In this document: positions 19,020-27,615 of the stretch, piece after piece
Layout: each line of letters begins with the position of its first letter
Position numbering within the stretch: the first letter of the stretch is position 1
Source of the DNA: an uncultured delta proteobacterium
Lineage (GTDB): Bacteria; Bdellovibrionota_C; UBA2361; OMII01
Direction of reading: 5' to 3'
DNA: 34,022 bases
Assembly: GCA_903920005.1 (NCBI GenBank)
Contig: CAIXKI010000172.1
Coordinates: 1 to 34,022, forward strand
Notes under the pieces: generated by a model
Told to the model about the DNA's origin: nothing
Databases searched by the model: none
What the model saw: the letters and a program-made list of their open reading frames with translations, nothing else
Translations under genes and position numbers: made by a program

Positions 19020-20192
19020 ATGGGAACAACACCAGACGGACATAAGCGAACAGAGCAGACTGAGACTGGCGCACATTTGCCTCCTCTTCCTGCGAGCACA
19101 GCTCCCGTTGATGCCGTGTTCTCCTCACTCGAGCTTACGCGCAGTTCCTTTCGCCCCATTTTTAATCACAGAGAAGCTCACGCGGTATCAGGAGCACTTA
19201 AGCTCGCGTCGAAGATCTTTGAGCCTTCTCAGAGGAATAACCTCTCGGTTCGACAGAATGTGGATCTCCCTTTGATGCCCCATGCGGTTGATGTTGCCTT
19301 CCAGCTTCTCGGAGCGGGCGCACCTCCTGTTGCTGTCGTAGCTGGATTGCTTCACGACAGTTTTGCTGGCTATGTTAAGGGGGCTCGAGAACTCCTTGCA
19401 AAGAACATCGACAGAAAATTTGGCTCGCTATCCAAAACGGGCAGTGTGTCGGGTCTCCTCGATATTGTCGCAAAGCCCGATCGCTCCGAGGCTGCTGTCT
19501 GGCTCGAGAGGAAAAATAAGATCGTCGGCGCCATCCTAGAAACGGTGAGGCCAGAAGATATGCGAGCTTCGCCGTACTCTCCGGAAGACGTGAAGTTCAT
19601 GGTCAAAGCGGTGTGGTCGGCTCACAATCTGTTCTTAAGCGCTAATCCGAGACCGTGGGGCCCGCAGGAACGGCTCTCGATGTTTAGACATGCCGCTGAT
19701 GTTGGATTGTTACTCGCGTGCGCTGGACAGCCGAAGGAGGTTGTCGCGGCCGGCATTATGCACGACTTCTATGAGCGCTATGTGAAGGAGCCCGCGATAG
19801 AGTTGATCGAGCAGCATGTAATTTCAGAGTTCGGCGCGGATGTTCACGAAATTATCGCGGCTGTGACAGAGCCTCCAAAGCTTTCGAATTCACTCAATTG
19901 GTGGCAGCGTAAGTTAACGGTCGTGAACAGTCTTAAAGAAAAAGACGAGCGAGCGAATACGGTGGTTTGTGCGGCTAAGATCTCCACTATTGCTGAAGGA
20001 AATAAGTTTCTCCATGCGGCTGGCAGCATAAAAGATTGGTCTGCGGGAACATGGGAAGATAACTACCGCGTGTTTGTTGGGTTGCGGGACCTCTTCGCCG
20101 AGAAGGGCGTTTGTCCATCATTGATGGGCAGGTATGATCTCGAGCTCAAGCGTTGGCGTTCGCACGATCCGAGCAAAAAAACGGTTCACTGA
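19020..20192 (+). CDS. Tandem RelA/SpoT-like HD-domain protein
   Basis: Two similar modules: HAVDVAFQLLGAGAPPVAVVAGLLHDSFAGYVKGARELLAKNIDRKFG and HAADVGLLLACAGQPKEVVAAGIMHDFYERYVKEPAIELIEQHVISEFG. Confidence 0.72.
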   Translation: MGTTPDGHKRTEQTETGAHLPPLPASTAPVDAVFSSLELTRSSFRPIFNHREAHAVSGALKLASKIFEPSQRNNLSVRQNVDLPLMPHAVDVAFQLLGAGAPPVAVVAGLLHDSFAGYVKGARELLAKNIDRKFGSLSKTGSVSGLLDIVAKPDRSEAAVWLERKNKIVGAILETVRPEDMRASPYSPEDVKFMVKAVWSAHNLFLSANPRPWGPQERLSMFRHAADVGLLLACAGQPKEVVAAGIMHDFYERYVKEPAIELIEQHVISEFGADVHEIIAAVTEPPKLSNSLNWWQRKLTVVNSLKEKDERANTVVCAAKISTIAEGNKFLHAAGSIKDWSAGTWEDNYRVFVGLRDLFAEKGVCPSLMGRYDLELKRWRSHDPSKKTVH

Positions 20193-20365
20193 TATAACAG
20201 CCCCCCCCCTGAGGTCGTTCTTGATATTCAGGGTGTTGAGTCACTGCCCGAAAACTGATCTGAATCCTCGGTGCGATTTTCATTGAAAATACCAGCCTCA
20301 TCTGAGATTACTGAGAAGCTATGAAAAAGATCTGTCCAAAACACATGGATTCCTATGTTGGGCTA

Positions 20366-20389
20366 AACCGTCGCTTCCCCGCGACGGTT
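20366..20389. other. Perfect 9-bp inverted repeat
   Basis: AACCGTCGC-TTCCCC-GCGACGGTT. Confidence 0.9.
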
Positions 20390-20742
20390 GCGTGGTCTTT
20401 TGCGCCTGTTTGCTCCTAGCGAGCGACAGATTCTCGCGAAGACCCGTTAGCTGATAAAGGAGCGGGTTTTCGGAAAAAGAAAAATCCAAAACCAAATCCC
20501 TAAAGCTTTCGGTCTGTCGCGACATGGCTCGTCGCGCGTCAGTGTGCTTTGAGTTCTCTCAGAGCTCGCCGACGCGAGGCGAAGAAGTGTGTAACTACTA
20601 AACGTAAAGAGGAAAAAATGAGCATTACGCTTCGCTATACGAATGATTCATCAAGAGTCCGTCACCCCAAATCCACAGGAGCTCTTTGGCGCCTAGGAGG
20701 AATGTCCTCTCTTGAGACGGTTGAATTAACGCCTTTTTCTAG

Positions 20743-21279
20743 ATGGAGACGATTGTGAGAGAGTTAAAGTTATTTTTTGAAAGTGAAGAATTAGTAGAAG
20801 TTGAAATCTCCAACCAAATGACCGGTGAAGTGCGTCGATCTGTGCGTGGAAAGCAGAGTGGGGCGTACCGAGATGCCGGATCTTTTCAGTGGACCTCGGC
20901 GGTTCGGGGTCTCGCTCTTCTTGTTGTGCGAACGGCGGCTCGCTTCGAGCAGCCAGCGATAGAAGGGGAGGCGAAGTCGCTTACCGCCAGTCTTGATTAC
21001 GCGATATCGAAGCAGCCGCTTTGGCTGACGGAGATGTTCGGCTGTGATCGGATGGGTACATGCCTTGTTCGCAGAATGGTCTTGAGGACTAATCCGGAGA
21101 GGAAGCGCCCGGGGCCAACTGTCCTGGCGATCAATGAGCGGTATATGCCAGTGGAGGCGATATCGATCTTTAACGACGGGGCGCGATGCACGAGGGAGGA
21201 CCTCATTGTTCTTGCCGTAGGGCTTGCGTGCGCATGGTCGTCTAGCGCGACTCGAGCAGAGGCGGCAAAAGCGGCCTAG
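20743..21279 (+). CDS. Hypothetical protein (178 aa)
   Basis: Protein-like ORF preceded by a possible small ORF starting at 20618 (SD agagg) that overlaps its start. Confidence 0.5.
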   Translation: METIVRELKLFFESEELVEVEISNQMTGEVRRSVRGKQSGAYRDAGSFQWTSAVRGLALLVVRTAARFEQPAIEGEAKSLTASLDYAISKQPLWLTEMFGCDRMGTCLVRRMVLRTNPERKRPGPTVLAINERYMPVEAISIFNDGARCTREDLIVLAVGLACAWSSSATRAEAAKAA

Positions 21280-21280
21280 T

Positions 21281-21583
21281 ATCGAACCCGCGACAATCGC
21301 GCCTGGAGGGGCGCCGGCCTCGATGCCCGGGGTCGGCGCCCCGCCGGCTTGCTGCAGCCCTCCACATAGACCGCATCGCAACATTTGTACCTGCGGCCGG
21401 CGAGGCCGCCGGCCCTCCAACGAACCCGCGACATGTGTACCTGGAGGGCCGGCGGCCCCGCCGGCTTGTCGCAACCTGCGACATTAAACGCATGAAACCT
21501 TTATTCCCGTGGGCACCGAGGCCGGTGCCCCTCCAAATCCATTCCATGTTGCATGTGTACCTGCGGCCACCCCGCGCCCCTCC
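21281..21583. repeat. GC-rich palindromic repeat cluster 1
   Basis: GAACCCGCGACA at 21284 and 21422; CAT[TG]TGTACCTG at 21382, 21432 and 21552; 27-mer TGGAGGGCCGGCGGCCCCGCCGGCTTG at 21442-21468, shared with cluster 2. Confidence 0.9.
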
Positions 21584-21793
21584 CCGGGATGCCACAAGGA
21601 ATCGCCGGATTGGCATAATGAAAAGCCTCTAAGGCGACGTTTCGACGCCCTGGCCCCATAACCCCCAAGTGGGCGGCACTCTGCGAAAAGGTAGTGCGAG
21701 TCATCTTCATTCTTTGTGAACCCCCTGGATAGCTTTTGGTATTGAGAGCTGTGCGGGGGGTTCATAGGGAACTTTTTTACAAGGAGGTTGGAG

Positions 21794-22099
21794 ATGATTG
21801 AAGTACGGCAAGGACGCCGGAGTTGCACCCTGGTTTTCGAGCCATCTCGTGTAGATGGCTGGGCGGAGTATTTTGTGGAGGACCTCTGGCTTCCTCTCAA
21901 TATCCCCGTCGAAATTCAGGGGGCAACCTTTGTACCCGTCGACCATGGCCTGCTCATGGAACCTGGAGATCACCTCGTTGTGGTTAAGCCGCATCGAGGT
22001 CTCAAGGTCCCTTGGAACAGGCAGCTCTTATTCCGAAAGGAATCAGGGCGCATCATGGTCGAGTTCCTATGTTCAAAGCACAGCGTTGCTGCTGCGTAG
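21794..22099 (+). CDS. Small hypothetical protein (about 101 aa)
   Basis: AAGGAGG SD at 21781-21787, ATG at 21794; followed by a terminator. Confidence 0.7.
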   Translation: MIEVRQGRRSCTLVFEPSRVDGWAEYFVEDLWLPLNIPVEIQGATFVPVDHGLLMEPGDHLVVVKPHRGLKVPWNRQLLFRKESGRIMVEFLCSKHSVAAA

Positions 22100-22114
22100 G
22101 AGATAGGAATTAAA

Positions 22115-22174
22115 AGGGGGGGCGTCTTTGCATTTTATTATTACGGTTATCTGCAGAGACCGCCCCTCTTTTTT
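22115..22174 (+). terminator. Intrinsic terminator
   Basis: AGGGGGGGCGTCT ... AGAGACCGCCCCTCTTTTTT. Confidence 0.8.
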
Positions 22175-22260
22175 ATTGCGGATCATAGATCCGAATCCTT
22201 TTCCGCGATTACGGCCTAATTATTACTGCAAATGCGCTAGTTTCCCTGCACAATAGAACC

Positions 22261-22725
22261 ATGATCTCATATCGACCCGCAGACAGAGAGAAGGATTTCG
22301 CGTTCGCTCGACAGGTGCATCATCGAGCGTACCGCGACGTTGTCACCAAGCAGTTTGGTACTTGGAATGAGACCATGCAGGACCGGTTCTTCGCCGATGA
22401 ATGGTGGACGTTGCCATTCCAGATAGTTTCGCTTAATGATGCTCCGATAGGAGTCTTGAGTGTGCGCTCGGTAAATGGATACCTCTTTATTCATGAAATA
22501 CAGCTGCTACCTGAGTTTCAAGGACAGGGCATTGGCTCTGAAATATTGCGAGAGCAGATCGCCGAAGCCAAACAGCTCGCCCTGCCTCTAAAGCTCAAAG
22601 TCCTCCGTAAGAATAGGGCGCAGGAGTTATATAAGCGGATGGGCTTCGTCCCCTATAAAGAGACTGATATTGATATCTTTATGAAGTTCGAAGCGGGTTT
22701 CTCATCTGGCGGCGACACTCGATAA
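22261..22725 (+). CDS. GNAT family N-acetyltransferase
   Basis: LFIHEIQLLPEFQGQGIGSEILREQIAEAKQ...KVLRKNRAQELYKRMGF. Confidence 0.92.
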   Translation: MISYRPADREKDFAFARQVHHRAYRDVVTKQFGTWNETMQDRFFADEWWTLPFQIVSLNDAPIGVLSVRSVNGYLFIHEIQLLPEFQGQGIGSEILREQIAEAKQLALPLKLKVLRKNRAQELYKRMGFVPYKETDIDIFMKFEAGFSSGGDTR

Positions 22726-22727
22726 TT

Positions 22728-22915
22728 ATGGAGGGACACCGGCCCGTCCCGCCGGAGGCGAGGGGGACCCCGCCGGCCCTCCAATGTTCCCTTGATAATT
22801 ATGCGATTCGCCCGAACCAACGACGATCGTCCGTGGAGGGCCGGCGGCCCCGCCGGCTTGCTGCGGCCCTCAACGATCATGGAGGAGCGCAGGTCGCGCC
22901 GCCGCGCCCGCCGTA
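22728..22915. repeat. GC-rich palindromic repeat cluster 2
   Basis: 27-mer identical to cluster 1 at 22834-22860; CCGCCGGCTTGCTGCGGCCCTC at 22850-22871 matches 21341-21362 with one mismatch; TAATTATG direct repeats. Confidence 0.9.
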
Positions 22916-22925
22916 AAAGTCTTCA

Positions 22926-22988
22926 TCTAGTGTTGACTAGAGGGGCCATTTGCTTTAATTCCGATTAAAGCAAACAAGTTTTGTTTGC
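22926..22988. promoter_or_regulatory. Three consecutive inverted repeats, two mutually exclusive
   Basis: TCTAGT-gttg-ACTAGA; TTTGCTTTAAT-tccg-ATTAAAGCAAA; GCAAACAA-gtt-TTGTTTGC. The last two share GCAAA at 22970-22974. Confidence 0.8.
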
Positions 22989-23270
22989 GCGATTGATGAG
23001 TTGTTCAAAGTCAGTCGAGGTCAGTTGCCTCTTCAATCTCCAGTCCCGGCTAAAAGCAGGGATGATTTGAGGACACGCTCGCGCTTAAAAGAGCTACAGT
23101 GAGGGCCATTCGGGTTCTCGCCGAGGGCCGTGTAAACTGGTGAGGTGGTTGAGTCGAGAGAGTGCTCTTGCGACTCGCGCCTTATTCGTTGGAAGTTGCC
23201 TGAACGTTTGCTGGATGCCCCATGGCATGAGTAGGCTGAATGTCAGCTTCCCTTTGGGAGAAAAGAGGAA

Positions 23271-24365
23271 TTGGTATTTCACCATGATGGCCGACGACCG
23301 GCCGAACCTGCTAAATCACTTTTTTCGGTCAACATAGTCCAGCCAGGATCCAGCATTGAATCAGCTGAGGCCGCGGCCACGGAGCAGTACTCTGTGATGC
23401 CGGCTTCCGCCGAATCACCCTTCCGTGCGATGACGTTCTCTACGGCAATGCAGGAAGTTAGGGATGGGAGTCCACGGCCCGTCAAAGTAACCGAGCGCCG
23501 ACCTCTAAGCCCTGACGCCGTATTCTTTAGTTCGTTAGAAGGGGAGAGAGCGACTCGCCGGATTGAGCGACCGATCGGGATAAAAGGAGAGGGGCCGGCC
23601 ATATCCTTTAATTCAACCAGCCTTCGTTCATTGATCGGTGACAATCGAGAGAAGGCGATAGCCTTATTGGATCGCTATTATGACATATATAGCGCGTCGT
23701 TCCCGGATCCGGATGAACGGCTACCTTTTGAAACTATTCTTACTCTGATCGAAGATCCTCTAATCTCCATAGATGTTGATATTCTTACTCAGCAACGAGG
23801 AGTTATTGGTGGGTATCAAACGCACGTGGCCGAGATACACGGGGATTTTTATAGCCTCGGTGACTATCTGTGCGTTGATAATCGCTTGAAGGGGATGGGA
23901 ATTGCCCCGCTGGTGTATCGCACCACCATTCAGCAGCGTAGGGATTTGTTCGGCACTATTGCGCACTTCGGTGAGGTCAACGATCCAAGGCTGATGGATG
24001 TGTCTCAGAGGATGGTAGATATTAAGTCGGGGACGGATCCCGATGCTCGACTGCGGTTTTGGACGAGGCAGGGTCGTCAGATGTTGGATATTCCATGGAT
24101 TCAGCCGGCGACCGCTGAGGGACTGTCGACCGTCGATTACATGATGTTGACGGTTCATCATATCGACCACACCAAATCTCTGCGGCTTACAGGAGAGATC
24201 GTACAGAAGGTGTGGGATGCGTATTACCTGCCCCTTGCGGAGGTGGCGCCCGTACATGAAACCAGAAAGGAGATGGAGCGACTCTTGGCTCCATATCAGG
24301 GGAGAGAGATCTCGTTGCTTCCTCTTACGTCTCCGCGGTCATTTATGGGAAAGGCTCAGGGGTAA
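23271..24365 (+). CDS. GNAT-like acyltransferase (start uncertain)
   Basis: GDYLCVDNRLKGMGIAPLVYRTTIQQRR (acetyl-CoA loop-like), FGEVNDPRL...DPDARLRFWTRQGRQMLDIPWIQPA. Confidence 0.7.
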   Translation: MVFHHDGRRPAEPAKSLFSVNIVQPGSSIESAEAAATEQYSVMPASAESPFRAMTFSTAMQEVRDGSPRPVKVTERRPLSPDAVFFSSLEGERATRRIERPIGIKGEGPAISFNSTSLRSLIGDNREKAIALLDRYYDIYSASFPDPDERLPFETILTLIEDPLISIDVDILTQQRGVIGGYQTHVAEIHGDFYSLGDYLCVDNRLKGMGIAPLVYRTTIQQRRDLFGTIAHFGEVNDPRLMDVSQRMVDIKSGTDPDARLRFWTRQGRQMLDIPWIQPATAEGLSTVDYMMLTVHHIDHTKSLRLTGEIVQKVWDAYYLPLAEVAPVHETRKEMERLLAPYQGREISLLPLTSPRSFMGKAQG

Positions 24366-24410
24366 CTCTTGTTTTGCTCGACGAGCTTTTTGAGGGGGGG
24401 ATAGAGGTCC

Positions 24411-25283
24411 ATGACTAACTCTAAGCGGCCAGACCGAGAGCGCCTCGCTTCCATTACATGGGGAGTCGCCTCTATTAGTAGAGTCGACGAGTTCTTTCAG
24501 CATTTGCGAACGCTTGTCGAGAATTCAGTGAGGCTGGGAGCGACGATGGTGCTCCTACCAGAACTCTTCGAGACTGAGCTTCTCAAAGCCATGCCAGATG
24601 GGCCAACCGAGCAGGTCGCGGAGAAGCTCGTTCCGTTCGCGGAAGCTATCGATGATGAGTTGCGCGCCCTCGCGCGCGCCCATCAGATCACGATCATTGG
24701 GGGGTCTCACCTCAGGCGAGGTGATGCAGGAGTCGTCAATGTATCGACCATCGCTACTCCGATAGGAGATCTCTATTTTCAGCCAAAGAATTGTCGCACG
24801 CAGTGGGAGATCTCCCCGTGGGGACTTCAGCAGCGGCTTGGCTTGCAAAAGTTCCCGGATCCTCGACTTGGCGTTCTCGTTTGCTATGACTCTGAATTTC
24901 CTGAGGCTGCTCGTGCTCTGGCGGAAGTTGGTACGCAGCTTCTGTGTGTTCCGAGCTACACGGAGAGCCAGCATGGATATCAGAGGGTTCATTGGAGCTG
25001 TCGCGCACGAGCTATTGAGAATGAGATATTTGTCGCGCAGGCTTGCATCGTCGGAGAGATCGAGTGTTTTGGGCTCGGCACGGGATACGGACAAAGCTCC
25101 ATTATAGCACCGAGTAAAGACCCGTTCCCGGCTAACGCTATCCTGGCGGAGAGTCCGCTTAACCGAGAGGGAATAGCCATCGCAGATCTTGATTTTGGGG
25201 CGCTGGCTGAGTGTAGAGCTACCGGAGACGCTCGCCCGTGGAGTGATAGACACCTCGCGCCGTGGACTTTTGAAGGTAGCTAA
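24411..25283 (+). CDS. Carbon-nitrogen hydrolase (nitrilase superfamily)
   Basis: Catalytic E (LLPELFE), K (QPKNCRTQWE) and C (GVLVCYDSEFPEAARALA); YTESQHGYQRVHWSCRARAIENEIFVAQACIVG. Confidence 0.9.
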   Translation: MTNSKRPDRERLASITWGVASISRVDEFFQHLRTLVENSVRLGATMVLLPELFETELLKAMPDGPTEQVAEKLVPFAEAIDDELRALARAHQITIIGGSHLRRGDAGVVNVSTIATPIGDLYFQPKNCRTQWEISPWGLQQRLGLQKFPDPRLGVLVCYDSEFPEAARALAEVGTQLLCVPSYTESQHGYQRVHWSCRARAIENEIFVAQACIVGEIECFGLGTGYGQSSIIAPSKDPFPANAILAESPLNREGIAIADLDFGALAECRATGDARPWSDRHLAPWTFEGS

Positions 25284-25396
25284 GCGTGTGTAGTGAAAAC
25301 AATCTCTGGCGCGGCCGGCCGCAAATTTCCCAATCGTTCCCCATGCCCGTGGCGAGGTATTCGTCGCGCGTGCGTTCCAAGGAAAGCTAATTCGAT

Positions 25397-26131
25397 ATGG
25401 TCACTATAGCTCAAAAGCTGCTTCCCACCCTCGACCTCGCTTCGGCTTGCGAAGTTAATCTTAACCATGCCGCGGTCGAATGGTTGCGATATCGTGGTAA
25501 TCCTCTTGGGAATCCGCTCCTCGATCCGCGAGAGGCTCAGGAGATGATTGATTGGTTGCATCACACCAAAGAAGTGACATGGTCGTACGGCAGTTACCTT
25601 GAGGATAGGTGCGACTTCTTGAGGGAGAGTTATCTCGACGATACGGGGGGATATATTCACCTGGGAGTCGATGTGAATGTTGCTCCGGGCACTGTCGTGG
25701 CCGCCCCCTTTGATGCCCTTGTCGAGAACGTCTTCGATGATGGCGATACTCCGCAAGGATGGGGCCCGAGGCTTATTTTAAAGCCGTTTGATAGCAGGAT
25801 CCCATATTTGATTTTGGGCCACCTTACTTCCCTGAGTGGTTATCGCGCAGGTGATAAGGTGAGGGCAGGGGACGAGTTGGCGCGGATAGCTCCCGCCCCT
25901 CATAATGGATATTGGTTTCCGCACCTTCATGTGCAACTCCTGTCACGCGCGGCGGTTGAGCCTCATCAAGCCGATATGTACCAAAGCCTTGACGGATATG
26001 GGCATAGACGCGACCTTCCTCTCTTGATGTGGAGCTATCCGGATCCGACATGGCTCGTCGTGCCTGAAACGTCGGCGTTGCTAAGGGATCAAGTCTTTAG
26101 TGGAGAGATGATTGCCGAGATGGAATCATAA
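25397..26131 (+). CDS. M23/LytM-fold metallopeptidase-like protein without signal peptide
   Basis: GGYIHLGVDVNVAPGTVVAAPFDALV...LILGHL...GDKVRAGDELARI...NGYWFPHLHVQLL. Confidence 0.8.
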   Translation: MVTIAQKLLPTLDLASACEVNLNHAAVEWLRYRGNPLGNPLLDPREAQEMIDWLHHTKEVTWSYGSYLEDRCDFLRESYLDDTGGYIHLGVDVNVAPGTVVAAPFDALVENVFDDGDTPQGWGPRLILKPFDSRIPYLILGHLTSLSGYRAGDKVRAGDELARIAPAPHNGYWFPHLHVQLLSRAAVEPHQADMYQSLDGYGHRRDLPLLMWSYPDPTWLVVPETSALLRDQVFSGEMIAEMES

Positions 26132-26300
26132 CGCTTGGGTTTTGATGTGATGGTGCGGGCGCAAGAGTCCTGCTGTCCTCATAGTGGTTTTTTTCGAAAA
26201 GATAAAATATTCGGCTGAAATTTGCGTAGCGCGCCCACGCGTCTATGATGCACGGCGAGCGTCGCAAAAAACTTAATAGGGGTAGTGTGAAGAGATCCGT

Positions 26301-26338
26301 CTCTCATCGTTTTGGGAATAGTCCCGAAAGGATGAGAG
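26301..26338 (+). promoter_or_regulatory. Long hairpin in leader region
   Basis: CTCTCATC-G-TTTTGGGA-ATAG-TCCCGAAA-G-GATGAGAG: 8 bp + G·G mismatch + 8 bp (one G·U), tetraloop, no T-run. Confidence 0.8.
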
Positions 26339-26422
26339 GCGCGAGAAAGGAAAGCGGTTGCGTACGTTAGAGGATCTTCCTCGAATATATTGATTGCCGC
26401 GTTCTATCGATTACGTATGAGT

Positions 26423-26473
26423 CTACTGACCTCCCTGGGCGGCACGTGAAGTGCCCTCCGTGGAGTTCAGTAG
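26423..26473 (+). promoter_or_regulatory. Nested hairpin in leader region
   Basis: CTACTGA...TCAGTAG outer stem, CTCC/GGAG middle, GGCAC-gtgaa-GTGCC inner. Confidence 0.75.
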
Positions 26474-26507
26474 CGCTGTGCTGGTGGACCCTATGTTCGA
26501 CCCTTAC

Positions 26508-26520
26508 GGGACAAAGTCCC
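26508..26520 (+). promoter_or_regulatory. Small hairpin abutting the SD sequence
   Basis: GGGAC-aaa-GTCCC immediately followed by AAGGAG. Confidence 0.7.
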
Positions 26521-26535
26521 AAGGAGTTAGTTACA

Positions 26536-26994
26536 ATGGATAGTTACATTAAAGCTCTTGATCTTGAGAGTGCTTTGGTTTCGGTCGGTTGCATGATGGC
26601 CCTCGTGTGCATTGCCCAGGCGATCGTCACGCGGGCTTTTTACAAGCTTGAGTTGAAGTTCGCGACAAAAGACCATCCCCTGAAAAAGCCTTCGTATGGG
26701 CACTTGGTGTGGTTTGGTGCAATGTTTATGGTGTTGGGGGCCGCCCCCTACATCGCCAAGGTGCGAGACATTGATCGAACCCCTAAGGAAGTTATCCAGG
26801 GGGAGATTGTCGAGGTCGACACTGTAGCGGGTGAAGCGCTGTTGAGGATTTCAACGGCGAACAATAGGTTGATTAAGGTGGTTCGACCTAAATCATCTTC
26901 CTGGCCCACGACGGTTGGTCCGGTCCAGGTAGAGTTGTTTCACCATGCGGGGCAAGAGTTTGTCAGCCAGGTCAAAAGCCAGCCTGAAACGTAA
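26536..26994 (+). CDS. Hypothetical membrane protein (start revised from 26446)
   Basis: AAGGAG SD at 26521-26526, ATG at 26536; two TM helices then a soluble domain. Confidence 0.65.
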   Translation: MDSYIKALDLESALVSVGCMMALVCIAQAIVTRAFYKLELKFATKDHPLKKPSYGHLVWFGAMFMVLGAAPYIAKVRDIDRTPKEVIQGEIVEVDTVAGEALLRISTANNRLIKVVRPKSSSWPTTVGPVQVELFHHAGQEFVSQVKSQPET

Positions 26995-27173
26995 AGCATT
27001 TTGAACCCCCTGCCTCACACGCAAGGAGTTCGTGATTGTGAATAGCGCCTAAGCTTTTTTCACACTCGGGATTTGCTTATCGATAGAGCGGCGACGAAGG
27101 TTCTTTACCTCCTTTCTCGCCCTCTATCTTCCACACCTATGCCCTTCGTTGCCGAGACGGCTAATCTTAATGG

Positions 27174-27548
27174 CTAAGAGCGGTAGCGTTGAATCTCTAC
27201 GCCAACCCATTCAACGCCTGGAAGGATGAACTTTTCGATGGTGATATGAACACCGATCGCTAATGAGAAATCTTCAAGGAGTTGATCGGCGAACGCCTCC
27301 GCAAGTTCCTCTACTAATACCCATGGTTTCGCGGCCCCTATCTCTCGGACCTGCTGACATACGGTAGCGTAATTAATAGTTTGGGAGAGGTCTCCGGTCC
27401 TGGCCGCCTTTTGAGTATTGGTCTCAAGTTTTACGGAAACGAGGAGGCGTTGAGGAAAGGCGCGCTCCTCCTCTGAGCATCCAATCCGGCAGAAGGTCTC
27501 AATCTTGTGAGCGAGTACGAAATCGGTCATGAGGCGTTCATGCCTCAA
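27174..27548 (-). CDS. folB: Dihydroneopterin aldolase
   Basis: IGCSEEERAFPQRLLVSVKLE...INYATVCQQVREI...LVEELAEAFADQLL...HITIEKF. Confidence 0.87.
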   Translation of the reverse strand: MRHERLMTDFVLAHKIETFCRIGCSEEERAFPQRLLVSVKLETNTQKAARTGDLSQTINYATVCQQVREIGAAKPWVLVEELAEAFADQLLEDFSLAIGVHITIEKFILPGVEWVGVEIQRYRS

Positions 27549-27615
27549 AACGCCTCTTCTGTCATCCTTTTTGGTTCAGATGAAAGGAATGGCAGTCTGA
27601 CTTTGCTTCCTCACA

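Noticed and set aside
17279-20192. CBASS-, toxin-antitoxin- or stringent-response-type defence module from prs plus the HD protein
   Set aside because: No cyclase, effector nuclease, membrane effector or (p)ppGpp synthetase domain nearby; prs is housekeeping.
21281-21583. CRISPR array interpretation of the clustered repeats
   Set aside because: Repeat units vary in sequence and spacing (50 and 120 bp between the CAT[TG]TGTACCTG copies), cores are palindromic, and no cas genes are present.
20791-21900. Long ORFs through the GC repeats (20791..21474 -, 21224..21487 +, 21242..21616 -, 21435..21632 +, 21484..21900 -)
   Set aside because: Low-complexity Arg/Pro/Gly/Ala translations from GC-rich repeats, open in several frames at once; no RBS or family features.
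22653-22916. ORFs 22653..22880 - and 22728..22916 +
   Set aside because: Same GC-repeat artefact (EGRRPRRL, GRRGPPRL translations).
23760-24257. 165-aa minus-strand ORF
   Set aside because: Antisense shadow of the GNAT-like gene.
24555-25253. 232-aa minus-strand ORF
   Set aside because: Antisense shadow of the clearly recognisable nitrilase-family gene.
26480-26520. Possible tRNA T-arm (TATGTTCGACCCTTACGGG)
   Set aside because: No acceptor stem, anticodon arm or CCA-like end could be assembled.
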